A stretch of DNA of 64,000 nt from Thermoanaerobaculia bacterium (GTDB lineage: Bacteria; Acidobacteriota; Thermoanaerobaculia; Multivoradales; Multivoraceae). A program made the translations under genes and the position numbers. The notes beneath the pieces are model-generated. The model did not search any database, had not been told where the DNA came from, and saw only the letters and a program-made list of their open reading frames with translations. The stretch is from contig JAJEHN010000001.1 of NCBI GenBank assembly GCA_022823665.1, positions 186,001-250,000 on the forward strand, given 5' to 3'. Below are positions 35,066-43,226 of the stretch, piece after piece (the stretch's first letter is position 1; every line of letters starts with the position of its first letter).

Positions 35066-36427
35066 GTGGCTCTCTCCGCAGAAATTCGCAGAACTTTCCT
35101 CTGCGGAGCCCTGTTTCTCCTGGCTTTCTTCGCCGCCAGCCTTACGACCGCTCAGCGAGCCAGCTACCCGCCCGAGGAATTCGCCGAACGCCGGGCGCGC
35201 CTCTGCGAACGTCTCGACGGCGGCGCCGTGCTCCTGTTCGCGGAGACGATGCCGCGCTACGGCGCCCGTTTCCGGCAGGACCACGACTTCTTCTACCTGA
35301 CCGGGTACGAGGGCCGGAACGCCGTCCTGCTGCTCGAGGTCGACGGCTGCGAAGCCAGCCTCTACCTTCCCCACCAGGGCGATCGGGAGAAGTTCATCGA
35401 CGGCCCGAACTGGCTCTACGCGCCTGAGCTGGCCGAAGGCAGCGGATTCGAGGTCGACCACCTCGCCTACCTGCCCGAGCACCTGGCCCGGCGCCGCGGC
35501 CGGCTACCCGGCGAGGCAGGAAGGCTGCTCTGGATGCGCCTGGGCGAGCGCGACGAGCTCGACCTCGCCCGGAGCGAGAAGGGCCTCTACCTCGGCCGGC
35601 GCGAGCAGAACCCCTGGGGCGGCCAGCCGACGGAGCAGGCCCACCAGATCGCGACGATTCGCAGCCGCTACCCCTACGCCGAGCTGCGAGACCTGACGCC
35701 GCACCTCGACCGCCTGCGGATGATCAAGACCCCGCGCGAGATCGAGATCCTCCGCCGCGCCGGCAAGGTCAGCGCCGAAGGCATCGCGGCGGCCATCCGC
35801 GCCACCCGCGCGGGCGGCTGGGAGTACGAGCTGGAGGCCGCGGCCAAGCACGTTTTCCTCCAGCACGGCGCCGAGATGGAGGCCTACCCGGCGATCGTCG
35901 GCTCCGGGCCGAACGGCCTGATCTGGCACTGGGTAAGGAACGACCGGCAGCTCGAAGACGGCGACCTCGTCGTCATGGACTACGGCGCCTCCTTCGCCTA
36001 CATGACGATGGACATCACCCGAACCTGGCCGGTCAACAGGCAGTTCGACGAGGTCCAGGAGCGCGCCTACCGCGCCGTCCTCGAGGCGCAGAAGGCGATC
36101 ATCGCGGCGATGCGCCCGGGCGCCACACGCCGCGAGACCACTGCGATCTGCCGCGAGATCTACGATCGCTGGGGCTTCGAGGACAAGCCGGCCCACGGCG
36201 CCGGCCACTTCGTCGGCCTCTCGGTCCATGACGTCGGCGACGGTTCCCTCCCGTTCGAGCCGGGCATGGTGATCGCGGTCGAGCCGATCATCGAGATCCC
36301 CGAGCGGAACATCCACATCCGCATCGAGGACACGGTGCTGATCACTGAAGGCGAGCCGGAGATCCTCAGCGCGGCCGTGCCGAAGGAAGTGGAAGCGCTG
36401 CTCGCCCTGGTTGGCTCGTCCGGATAG
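35066..36427 (+). CDS. Xaa-Pro aminopeptidase (M24B), secreted form
   Basis: A 453-residue product from GTG 35066 with a Sec signal (FLLAFFAASLTTAQ). The N-terminal creatinase-like domain contains RQDHDFFYLTGYEG. The pita-bread domain carries the five metal ligands: Asp in VVMDYGASFA and MTMDITRTWPV, His in HGAGHFVGLSVHDVGDG, Glu in EPIIEIPE, and Glu in RIEDTVLITEG. It is a dinuclear-metal enzyme that removes N-terminal residues before proline. It lies 27 nt after fumarase. Its 3' half is overlapped antisense by the open frame of the convergent hydrolase. Confidence 0.92.
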   Translation: MALSAEIRRTFLCGALFLLAFFAASLTTAQRASYPPEEFAERRARLCERLDGGAVLLFAETMPRYGARFRQDHDFFYLTGYEGRNAVLLLEVDGCEASLYLPHQGDREKFIDGPNWLYAPELAEGSGFEVDHLAYLPEHLARRRGRLPGEAGRLLWMRLGERDELDLARSEKGLYLGRREQNPWGGQPTEQAHQIATIRSRYPYAELRDLTPHLDRLRMIKTPREIEILRRAGKVSAEGIAAAIRATRAGGWEYELEAAAKHVFLQHGAEMEAYPAIVGSGPNGLIWHWVRNDRQLEDGDLVVMDYGASFAYMTMDITRTWPVNRQFDEVQERAYRAVLEAQKAIIAAMRPGATRRETTAICREIYDRWGFEDKPAHGAGHFVGLSVHDVGDGSLPFEPGMVIAVEPIIEIPERNIHIRIEDTVLITEGEPEILSAAVPKEVEALLALVGSSG

Positions 36428-37618
36428 CCGCACCGTCACGTCGCCGTTCTCCTGGGCGAGCCCTTTGGCGAGATAGTCGGCCGCCTTCCTGCGATCGGCG
36501 GCCTCCTCGGCGAACCGGCTCTCGAAGAACGAGAAGGAGGCGAGGATCGCCAGCATCTGCTGGCGTGCCGGCCGCATCGATCGCACACTCGGGAGCGGAT
36601 CGCACGGCCTGCCGCCCTGAGTCCGGACCACCCCCGCGTCGGGACCTCCGAGCCCGGCCACATCGCCCAGGTCGGCGTCTTCCGCCACCGCGCCCATGAG
36701 GGCGCCGCAGGCCAGAGAGTCGCCGTGCCTCGACCAACGGGAGGTATAGCGGGCGATGTCGGCGAAACCGACGTGCGAACCGCTCTCGAGCGTGACCAGC
36801 CCGCTGCGCGGCGCGCGCTCCACAAGCGAGGCCGCATTTTCCGGGTACGGCACGACCGCGTCGGCATCGCCGGCGATCATCAGGAACGGCACGTCGGCCG
36901 TCTCGAAGAAAGCGGGCGTGAACATGGCGCTGGGTCCCGCGATCGACACGGCGGCGCTGATCCGATCGTCCCGGAGGTCCGGATGGAAAGCGGCGAGCGT
37001 GCTGGTCATGCCGCCGAGGGACAGTCCCATCACGCCGATGCGCTCCGGGTCGATGGCCCCCGAGAACTCGTGCGTCGGATCGTCGTTCCAGCGCAGCAAC
37101 TGGTCGATCAGGAACCCCACGTCGCCCGGCTGGTGAGTCACGTCGTCGAAGCGCGGCCCGCCCGGACTCGCGAAGTTGGTCAGCGGATAGTCCGCGGCGA
37201 CGAAGACGTAGCCGTGGCGGGCGAAGTGCAGCGCAAGGTAGCGGCCTTCCGATCGCCTCGACATGAAACCGTGGCTGTAGACGATCAACGGAAAGCCGTT
37301 CGCCGGCCGCCCCTCCCGCGCGACGCCCCGCGCGTTCGCATCCGCCGGATACGTGATCGAGGTCACGAGCCGCCGCTCGTCCGAGCCGCGGAAGACGTTG
37401 TTCGCCTGCGTCGGACGGCTCCGGTCGACGAACGTCGTGTCCAGCTTCTTGACCTGGCAAGGCCCCGACGCAAGCACCTCGCGGCTTGCCTGGCCCTCCG
37501 GCGTGTCGACGCCGGCAGTAGCGAAGAAAAAGCCGACCGCGCAGGCCAGCGCCAGGACAAGGCCGAGCGCGGCGATTCCGGCGATCTTCAGCACTCTGAT
37601 CAAGGCACTTCGACCCAT
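35504..37618 (-). CDS. Membrane-anchored alpha/beta hydrolase lacking its own stop (runs antisense into M24 gene)
   Basis: Residues 1-396 (bases 36430-37618) form a believable secreted hydrolase. It has an N-terminal membrane anchor (IAALGLVLALACAVGFFFA), YSHGFMSRRSEGRYLA, the nucleophile elbow MGLSLGGMTS, an acid in MIAGDADAVVPY and a His in ESGSHVGF; it resembles dienelactone hydrolase-like or PAF-acetylhydrolase-like enzymes. After VRLSG the frame has no stop and continues about 300 codons antisense to the aminopeptidase gene, where the sequence becomes Asp/Val/Arg/Leu-rich shadow. Either a deletion fused the two convergent 3' ends or a frameshift near 36436 hides the real TGA. The hydrolase part is firm, the C-terminus is not. 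Confidence 0.7.
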   Translation of the reverse strand: MGRSALIRVLKIAGIAALGLVLALACAVGFFFATAGVDTPEGQASREVLASGPCQVKKLDTTFVDRSRPTQANNVFRGSDERRLVTSITYPADANARGVAREGRPANGFPLIVYSHGFMSRRSEGRYLALHFARHGYVFVAADYPLTNFASPGGPRFDDVTHQPGDVGFLIDQLLRWNDDPTHEFSGAIDPERIGVMGLSLGGMTSTLAAFHPDLRDDRISAAVSIAGPSAMFTPAFFETADVPFLMIAGDADAVVPYPENAASLVERAPRSGLVTLESGSHVGFADIARYTSRWSRHGDSLACGALMGAVAEDADLGDVAGLGGPDAGVVRTQGGRPCDPLPSVRSMRPARQQMLAILASFSFFESRFAEEAADRRKAADYLAKGLAQENGDVTVRLSGRANQGEQRFHFLRHGRAEDLRLAFSDQHRVLDADVDVPLGDLDDRLDRDHHARLEREGTVADVMDREADEVAGAVGRLVLEAPAIVDLAADRSGLAACGARAHRRDDRLLRLEDGAVGALLDLVELPVDRPGSGDVHRHVGEGGAVVHDDEVAVFELPVVPYPVPDQAVRPGADDRRVGLHLGAVLEENVLGRGLQLVLPAARAGGADGRRDAFGADLAGAAEDLDLARGLDHPQAVEVRRQVSQLGVGVAAANRRDLVGLLRRLAAPGVLLAPAEVEALLAPGEVELVALAQAHPEQPSCLAG

Positions 37619-37689
37619 GAGACCTCCTGCCAGCTCGTCAAGAATAGACCCTGCTGCCCCTCCCGACCACAGCGGAGGCCCGTCATTGC

Positions 37690-38053
37690 GAAGCTACGCC
37701 GCTAACGCGGCCAAGCCGGTTGGCCCGCGGGCTTCCGCGCATCGACTCCGACGCCCTGCACGCAACGGGGAGAGGCTCCCCCGACCCTCGCCAGCACGTC
37801 CGCCGTCTGGATGCCGATGCCCACGGCCATTCTCCTCGGCCCAACGCCAGAAGCGTCGGCCGATCTCCTCGATGTCGCGGACTCCGTCTGGGTAGGAAGC
37901 CTCGACCGCGTAACGGGGCCAACCCTCCTGTGGGACACCGAGCATGTTACCCACGCCGAGGCCGACCATGAGGCCGCGGGCGCGGTCTTGGATTCCCGTA
38001 GCCACCTTACTCCTCACTTCTCCCTTGGGGAGGAACCACGCTCCGCTCGCCAT
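37690..38053 (-). pseudogene. ADP-ribosylglycohydrolase remnant, frameshifted and truncated
   Basis: Reading from 38053, about 75 codons match the start of ADP-ribosyl/crystallin J1 hydrolases: IQDRARGLMVGLGVGNMLGV followed by PQEGWPRYAVEASYPDGVRD and FWRWAEENGRG. The expected continuation GIGIQTADVLARVG lies in a second frame just downstream (shift near 37818-37825). A further change of frame is likely before KPAG. Intact members are about 300 residues; here only the first third survives. It is clearly broken. Confidence 0.72.
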
Positions 38054-38066
38054 TCCGCAAGTTCGC

Positions 38067-39134
38067 TCATCCACCCGCTGGCGGCCCTTGCTTCTGGAAC
38101 GACTCCTCCTTCTCGTGGAATGGAGCAGCCTTGGGCCCGCTCCATGCCTTCTCGATCTCACGGACCTGGTCACTGCGCCACTTGTCGAAGGAACCCCCTG
38201 GCGCCACAGCCTTCCAGTCTTCAATGAGTCGCCTGAAGCGATCGTCCTCCTCCCACTTCGCCTCGCGAAGGCCTTTCAAGCAGCGCAGGTCGGGACGGGA
38301 GACCGACCCTTCGAGATCAAGGAGGAAATCCACGTAGTGTTCACTCCGACAGCTGCCTTTCGTCGCCTCTCCGTTCTTGATCAGCAAACCGGCCGGTGCC
38401 TTGAAGCTGTCGACCCGGCGCCTGGGTTCCGACCGCCAGCCGATGCTGCCGTAGCTGCCGTCGAACCCGCGAACATCGCCGTCCTGAGCTGAGTCGCAAG
38501 GGTCGCCACGCCACGTGAGGTTCACGGCAGCGTTCTGGACGAAGAACACCATCTCCGAGTACGGAAGGTGGTCATGGATGAACCACGCCAGAACGCGCCA
38601 ATCCCGCCCCTCCCTCTCGTTCATCCAATCGACGAACCAGGGGATGACGATGCAGGCCGTCGCGCCCATGAAGCCGTCATCGTCCGTGTGGTCCCAGATG
38701 TGGTTCGCGTAGCTGGCCTTGTTCGAGGAGCAGTTCATGTCGTGGCAGTTGCCGAAGCCGTTGACGTTGGCGCTGCGGAAGGCGGAACGGACCGTCACGT
38801 GGCCAAAGATGTGCCGAAGCGGCTCTAGCAGATTCCGGCAGAGGGCCGTCCCCGCCTTGATGGCAAGCTCGGCGTCGTCCGGCACGTTCGGAATGCCGTG
38901 GGCCGCGGCAATCTCCGAGTACAGGAAGTCCCGCATGAAGTAGTGCTTCGACAGCCGCTCCCGTCCGAAGTCATCCAGCGCATTCATGAGCGAGCGGTTG
39001 GGCTCGATCGTCGAACCGCAAGGGCAGTCCATCGGACCGTCCTTGCCGCATTTCTCGGCGGCGAGTCTCGAGCACGTCGACTCCTGCTGACGCTCGGCGA
39101 ACTTCCCCAGTGTGAACTTCGTCATCGGCTTCAT
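38067..39134 (-). CDS. Peptidase M15-like/hypothetical protein
   Basis: A 355-residue product from ATG 39134 (GAGGGGA upstream; ATG 39125 is an alternative). There is no signal peptide. The central part resembles peptidase M15-type D,D-carboxypeptidase-like sequences: MRDFLYSEIAAAHG, then LLEPLRHIFGHVTVRSAFRS, NCHDMNC, and a later WFIHDHLPYSEMVFF that could hold His/Asp ligands. The usual SxHxxGxAxD motif is not intact, so it may be a divergent or non-catalytic relative. Eight or more Cys are unusual for a cytosolic protein. It lies in a mosaic zone between a gene remnant and a HicBA pair, suggesting horizontal origin. Confidence 0.55.
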   Translation of the reverse strand: MKPMTKFTLGKFAERQQESTCSRLAAEKCGKDGPMDCPCGSTIEPNRSLMNALDDFGRERLSKHYFMRDFLYSEIAAAHGIPNVPDDAELAIKAGTALCRNLLEPLRHIFGHVTVRSAFRSANVNGFGNCHDMNCSSNKASYANHIWDHTDDDGFMGATACIVIPWFVDWMNEREGRDWRVLAWFIHDHLPYSEMVFFVQNAAVNLTWRGDPCDSAQDGDVRGFDGSYGSIGWRSEPRRRVDSFKAPAGLLIKNGEATKGSCRSEHYVDFLLDLEGSVSRPDLRCLKGLREAKWEEDDRFRRLIEDWKAVAPGGSFDKWRSDQVREIEKAWSGPKAAPFHEKEESFQKQGPPAGG

Positions 39135-39301
39135 GCGTACGTCCCCTCGGCCAGTCCGTCGATCCGGCGGACCCTATGCCAAGACGACGGCGTCGGAGCC
39201 GCGGCTCGCCATCAAGCAAGGCGAGTTCGCCGATCCAGCGTCAGCGGTTAGCCTAGGGGGAGGCTGGCAAGCACCCCCGCCCCGTAAAGAGGAGAACGCT
39301 C

Positions 39302-39505
39302 GTGGCGACCTGCACGTTGGACTACTGGATCGACGACGGTTGGTTCGTCGGCAGACTGAGAGAGAACCCTGGAGTCTTCAGCCAGGGCAAGACACTGGAG
39401 GAACTCAAGCACAACATCGAGGATGCCCTTGAACTCATGCTGGAAGAGGCGCCGCTTCCCGTAACGGAGTACGAATCCGTCGAGATCCAGATGGGCGCAG
39501 AGTGA
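39302..39505 (+). CDS. hicB: HicB-like antitoxin
   Basis: A 67-residue product from GTG 39302 with AGGAG RBS. The partial RNase-H-like HicB fold is evident: TLDYWIDDGWFVGRLRENPG, then GKTLEELKHNIEDALELML. It is short and lacks the C-terminal DNA-binding domain present in many HicB proteins, as in UPF0150 members. It should occupy the HicA active site. It overlaps the toxin gene by 4 nt (GTGA), and the antitoxin comes first, opposite to the usual hicA-hicB order. Confidence 0.88.
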   Translation: MATCTLDYWIDDGWFVGRLRENPGVFSQGKTLEELKHNIEDALELMLEEAPLPVTEYESVEIQMGAE

Positions 39506-39687
39506 AGCGGAGGCGCCTGACCAGACACCTCACCTCCACCGGCTGCCACCTCGCACGGCACGGACGCAAGCACGACATCTTCACGAACCCCGAGAATGGC
39601 AGTAAGGCGCCGGTCCCCAGACACCAGGACGTGAAGAACAGCCTCGTGGCCTTGATCTGCCGCCAACTCGGTGTACGTCGCCCCTGA
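39502..39687 (+). CDS. hicA: HicA-like mRNA interferase toxin
   Basis: A 61-residue product from GTG 39502 with the double-stranded RNA-binding-like HicA fold: MKRRRLTRHLTSTGCHLARH, then the catalytic His in GRKHDIFTNPENG, the PVPRH block, and the C-terminal helix LVALICRQLGV. It should cleave mRNA independently of the ribosome when free of HicB. Length and motifs are complete. Translation is coupled to hicB. Confidence 0.9.
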   Translation: MKRRRLTRHLTSTGCHLARHGRKHDIFTNPENGSKAPVPRHQDVKNSLVALICRQLGVRRP

Positions 39688-39721
39688 GCCCGGAGACCGG
39701 GTCCGGAAACGAACGAGCCCT

Positions 39722-40819
39722 CTACTCGGCGCCGGTACTGGCTCCGCTGAGCGCCTCCGACTCGAGGAGACGGGCGCCGCGGAGCGTGCCGCCCATCGAG
39801 TAGTTGCCTTCGTGGCAGGCGTACTCGTAGACCAGGCCGTCGGCGGCCTTCCACAGATACTCGCCGGTCCACGGTGCGGTCCAGATGGTGTCGTCCTCGA
39901 CGGTGAAGTTGTAGACGACGTTGCCGTCCGGCTGCACGGTGAAGCGTTCGACGACGTGGGTGTTCTCCCCGCCGCCGCGGAAGCTCCGTCCGCCGCTACG
40001 GAAGTTCGTCGTGTCGACAACGAGCGTGTCGCCTTCCCACCAGCCGATCGAGTCGCCCAGCCACTTCGTGACCTCGGGGCCCGGATGCTCGGAGTCGAGG
40101 CGCACGATGCGGGCGTCGTGGATCATCTCGAGCAGGATGACGACGTGGGTCTCGGTCTGCGCGATCCGCTTGTAGTTGTTGTACAGACTCGGGAAGGTCG
40201 GCGCGGCGCCGGTGAAGCCGGCGAGGCAGCGCTCGCTCGTCGGGAGCGACTCGGGGCCGTCGTAGGGGCCCGGCCCGTCGTGCTCGACCCACCAGGCTGT
40301 GCCGTCGTTGGGACGAATGAAACCGGAAATGGCGGCTCTCATCCGCTCCTGCGCCGCCGGCGTCATCGCCGGCATGCGGCCGTTGGGCGGATCGATGATG
40401 ATCGAGGTCGGGATCTTGCCGTCGACCCGGTAGGTGTCGGTGCCACGGTCGATCCAGAACAGGTTGTAGCCGCCGACGTTGCCGGCGCCGAACTCGTTGC
40501 CGCCGCCCGCGGTGTGTTCCAGGCCGACCACCTTCGCGCCACCCTCGGGCGGAGCTTCACGGTCGGCGTCGGAGCGCTGGACCGCTCCCTCCTGAATCGC
40601 GCGCTCTTCCTCGGCGATCTCCGCGGCTTCCTCGGGCGTGAGATAGGCCCGCTCGCCGAGGCTGACCGGCCGCTCGAGCGGGGTCAGGGTGGCGGCGTCG
40701 AACGTCCCGTTCAGATCGGGGCGGCCGCTGGCGGTGCGCGGGATCTCGTCCTGGGCGACCAGGGCCGGGACAAGGGCGAGAAGAGCCGCGATGGACAGCA
40801 GGGTGGCAGTGCGCTTCAT
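39722..40819 (-). CDS. Conserved secreted protein of unknown function
   Basis: A 365-residue product from ATG 40819 (GGAGAAC upstream). A Sec signal (LLALVPALVAQ) is followed by a family common in Acidobacteriota and some proteobacteria. Its typical blocks are SGRPDLNGTFDAATLTPLER, YNLFWIDRG, IIDPPNGRMPAMT, SERCLAG, a central WWEGDTLVVDTTNF and a late EYACHEGNYSMGG. It has a beta-rich character, with one conserved Cys near the middle and one near the end. No enzymatic function is known to me. It is monocistronic by spacing. Confidence 0.8.
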   Translation of the reverse strand: MKRTATLLSIAALLALVPALVAQDEIPRTASGRPDLNGTFDAATLTPLERPVSLGERAYLTPEEAAEIAEEERAIQEGAVQRSDADREAPPEGGAKVVGLEHTAGGGNEFGAGNVGGYNLFWIDRGTDTYRVDGKIPTSIIIDPPNGRMPAMTPAAQERMRAAISGFIRPNDGTAWWVEHDGPGPYDGPESLPTSERCLAGFTGAAPTFPSLYNNYKRIAQTETHVVILLEMIHDARIVRLDSEHPGPEVTKWLGDSIGWWEGDTLVVDTTNFRSGGRSFRGGGENTHVVERFTVQPDGNVVYNFTVEDDTIWTAPWTGEYLWKAADGLVYEYACHEGNYSMGGTLRGARLLESEALSGASTGAE

Positions 40820-40892
40820 CTTCGTGTTCTCCAATGCCGACAATGTGGATCGGCCTAGTGTAACGCCTCCGGTGGCTCCGGGGCCAACGAGA

Positions 40893-42182
40893 TCAATTCG
40901 ACCCGACCGGGCTCTTCGCGTTCTCGGCCGCGCGCAGGACCCGCAGGAAGTTGCCGCCCCAGATCTTCGCGATGTCCTCCTCGCTGTAGCCCCGCTCCAG
41001 CAGGCCGACGGTCACGCCCAGAGCCTCGCTGGCATCGGCGAAGCCCTCGACCCCGCCACCGTGGTTGAAGTCGGAACCGATGCCGACGTGGTCCACGCCG
41101 ATGCGGTCGACGATGTAGTCGAGGTGGTCGAGCATCGCGTCCACGCTGCCGGGACCCAGGAGGTCGCTGATCGACTGCGTGAAGGCCGAGCGGGCGGCCG
41201 GATCGTCGATCTCCCAGTAGAGCTCAAAGGGATAGAGGTAGTCCTCCAGAACGCCGGCGGCGCGGCGCGCCTCCCGGATCGCCTCGTCCAGCGCCGCGTC
41301 GCTGGAGTCGTAGAGGTAGCCCCGGAACGGGCAGAGGTGGATCACGCCGCCGCCCGCGCCGATGCCGTCGATCTCCTCGTCGCTCAGGTTGCGGCTGACG
41401 TCGGTGAGCCGCCTGGCGTTGGAATGGCTGGCGATCACGGCAACCGTCGAGGTCTCCAGCACCTGCAGGACCCCGTCCCGCGACAACTGGGACACGTCGA
41501 CGATGCCGCCCAGAGCATTGATCCGTTCGATGGCCGCAACCCCCAGGTCGGACAACCCGCCGTGCTCGGCGCCTTCGTGCGTACCCGTCGCCGCGTCGAA
41601 GACCGGGCGCGACGAGTCGGCGAAGTCGTTGTTTCCCAGGTGTGTGAGCGCGAACACGCGCGCACCGGCGTCGTAGAAGTCGTCCAGCGCCGAGACGTCC
41701 GTGCCGAGGATCATGGCGTTCTGGAAACCGAGAACGAGGGCCGCCTTGCCCTCCTCGTGGGCCGCGACGATCTCGTCCGCCGACCGGGCGACCACCGCGT
41801 TGTTCGCGGGGTCGGCAGCCAGCGCGTGCACGGCCGCCACCTCCTGGTCCGCTCTCGCCCGCGCCGCGGCGTAGCCCTCCGCCGTTCGCGGCCCGGAACC
41901 GACCGCGACGGACATGACGACCGCGTCGACGCCGCCCGCGTGCAGCTTGGCCGGATCGACCTGGGACAGCCCGTCGTCGCCGACGTAGGGGGAAGGCGCG
42001 TCCGGAAGCTCGGTGTCCGCGTGCGCGTCGAGGACCAGGACTCGTTCATGGATGGCCCGGGCGCGTTCGAGAAGTGCCTCGGGCGATTGGTCGGCATCCG
42101 AGCCGTTCTCGCTCGGAGAAACGGCGCACGCGCCGACCATCACGACCGCGAGAGCCAGGGTCCAAAGTGCTGTTCGGTTCAT
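40893..42182 (-). CDS. Membrane dipeptidase (M19, renal dipeptidase family), lipoprotein
   Basis: A 429-residue product from ATG 42182, with GGAGG RBS. The lipobox is VVMVGAC. The TIM-barrel metal site starts at LDAHADTEL (DxHxD type), then LTHLGNNDFADSS, VDVSQLSRDGV, SHSNARRLTDVSRNLS and VGIGSDFNHGGGVEG, all in family order. It is a Zn-dependent hydrolase of dipeptides, including D-amino-acid dipeptides, in the periplasm. The C-terminus WGGNFLRVLRAAE is the usual family end. It is 17 nt after the MDR oxidoreductase gene. Confidence 0.92.
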   Translation of the reverse strand: MNRTALWTLALAVVMVGACAVSPSENGSDADQSPEALLERARAIHERVLVLDAHADTELPDAPSPYVGDDGLSQVDPAKLHAGGVDAVVMSVAVGSGPRTAEGYAAARARADQEVAAVHALAADPANNAVVARSADEIVAAHEEGKAALVLGFQNAMILGTDVSALDDFYDAGARVFALTHLGNNDFADSSRPVFDAATGTHEGAEHGGLSDLGVAAIERINALGGIVDVSQLSRDGVLQVLETSTVAVIASHSNARRLTDVSRNLSDEEIDGIGAGGGVIHLCPFRGYLYDSSDAALDEAIREARRAAGVLEDYLYPFELYWEIDDPAARSAFTQSISDLLGPGSVDAMLDHLDYIVDRIGVDHVGIGSDFNHGGGVEGFADASEALGVTVGLLERGYSEEDIAKIWGGNFLRVLRAAENAKSPVGSN

Positions 42183-42199
42183 CGCTCCCCCTCCTTCGG

Positions 42200-43213
42200 T
42201 CACGAGGAGACCCGCACGATCCGCGTGCCCACGTTGCCGCCGGCCAGCAGGTCGACGAACGCTTCAGGCGCTCGCTCCAGTCCCTTGAAGACATCCTGCT
42301 TCGGGACCAGCTTGCCGGCGTCGACCCACTCCCGCATCTGGGACCTCGCCTCGCCGTAGCGGTCCGCGTAGTCGAAGACGAGAAAGCCCTCCATGCGCAC
42401 GCGGAAGTTGATCAGCAGTCCCGGCACGCCGAACGGCCCCGGCTCGGGCTTCGAGGTGTCGTACTGGGAGACCACGCCGCAGCAGACGATCCGACCGTGG
42501 ATCTTCATGCGGCGGAGGGCCCCGCCCAGCACCTCCCCGCCGGTGTTGTCGAAGTAGATGTCGATGCGCTCGGGCAAGGCCTCCCTGAACTCCGTCCGGA
42601 AGTCCGGGCTCTTGTAGTCGACCGCCGCGTCGAAGCCGAGCTCCTCGATGAGCAGGCGGCACTTCGCCTCGCCGCCGGCGACGCCGACGACCCGGCAGCC
42701 GGCGATCCTGGCCATCTGGCCGACCAGGTGGCCGACCGAGCCGGCGGCGGCCGAGACGAGGACGGTCTGGCCCTCCTTCGGGTCGCCGACATCGAAGAGC
42801 CCGAAGTAGGCGGTCATCCCGTTCGTGCCGTAGAGGCCGAGGTGGTGAGCCGGGTCGCCGTCGCTGTCGCCGTGGTCAACAACGCGGACCTTCGACGCGG
42901 CGTGGACCGAGTAGTCCTGCCAGCCGGCGGGGCAAACGACGAGCGAACCGACCGGGACCGAGTCGTCGTTCGACGCCTCGACGCGGGCCACCGCCGTGCC
43001 GCTCATCACGATGCCGGCGCGCGGCGCCCCGGCGTAGCTCGCGCTGCCCTGGAGACCGGCCCGCTGGCCGGCTCCGATCGTGATCGCGAGCGTGCGGCAG
43101 AGCACCTCGCCGCCGCCCGGGGCTGGCGCCTCGCCGGTCCGGAGCGCGTAGTTGCCGGGCTCGAGCCGGCCCGTCGGCAGCGAGTCGATGATGATCTGGC
43201 GGTTCTCGGTCAT
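42200..43213 (-). CDS. NADP-dependent MDR oxidoreductase (CurA/PTGR type)
   Basis: A 337-residue zinc-free medium-chain dehydrogenase. The N-terminus (NRQIIIDSLPTGRLEPGNYA) is typical of the leukotriene B4 12-hydroxydehydrogenase/prostaglandin reductase group. The Rossmann loop is AAAGSVGHLVGQMARIAGC, with a following VVGVAGGEAKC and the FDNTGGEVL block. These enzymes reduce alpha,beta-unsaturated ketones and aldehydes using NADPH. It is cytosolic. Its start codon is only 13 nt from the start of the divergent aspartic-protease-like gene, so the promoters must overlap the coding starts. Confidence 0.9.
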   Translation of the reverse strand: MTENRQIIIDSLPTGRLEPGNYALRTGEAPAPGGGEVLCRTLAITIGAGQRAGLQGSASYAGAPRAGIVMSGTAVARVEASNDDSVPVGSLVVCPAGWQDYSVHAASKVRVVDHGDSDGDPAHHLGLYGTNGMTAYFGLFDVGDPKEGQTVLVSAAAGSVGHLVGQMARIAGCRVVGVAGGEAKCRLLIEELGFDAAVDYKSPDFRTEFREALPERIDIYFDNTGGEVLGGALRRMKIHGRIVCCGVVSQYDTSKPEPGPFGVPGLLINFRVRMEGFLVFDYADRYGEARSQMREWVDAGKLVPKQDVFKGLERAPEAFVDLLAGGNVGTRIVRVSS

Positions 43214-43226
43214 GATTGTCTCCGCA

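Noticed and set aside
36366..37460. Alternative 364-codon minus-strand frame over the alpha/beta hydrolase
   Set aside because: Arg/Gly/Pro-rich shadow; the other frame carries the GLSLGGMTS elbow and membrane anchor.
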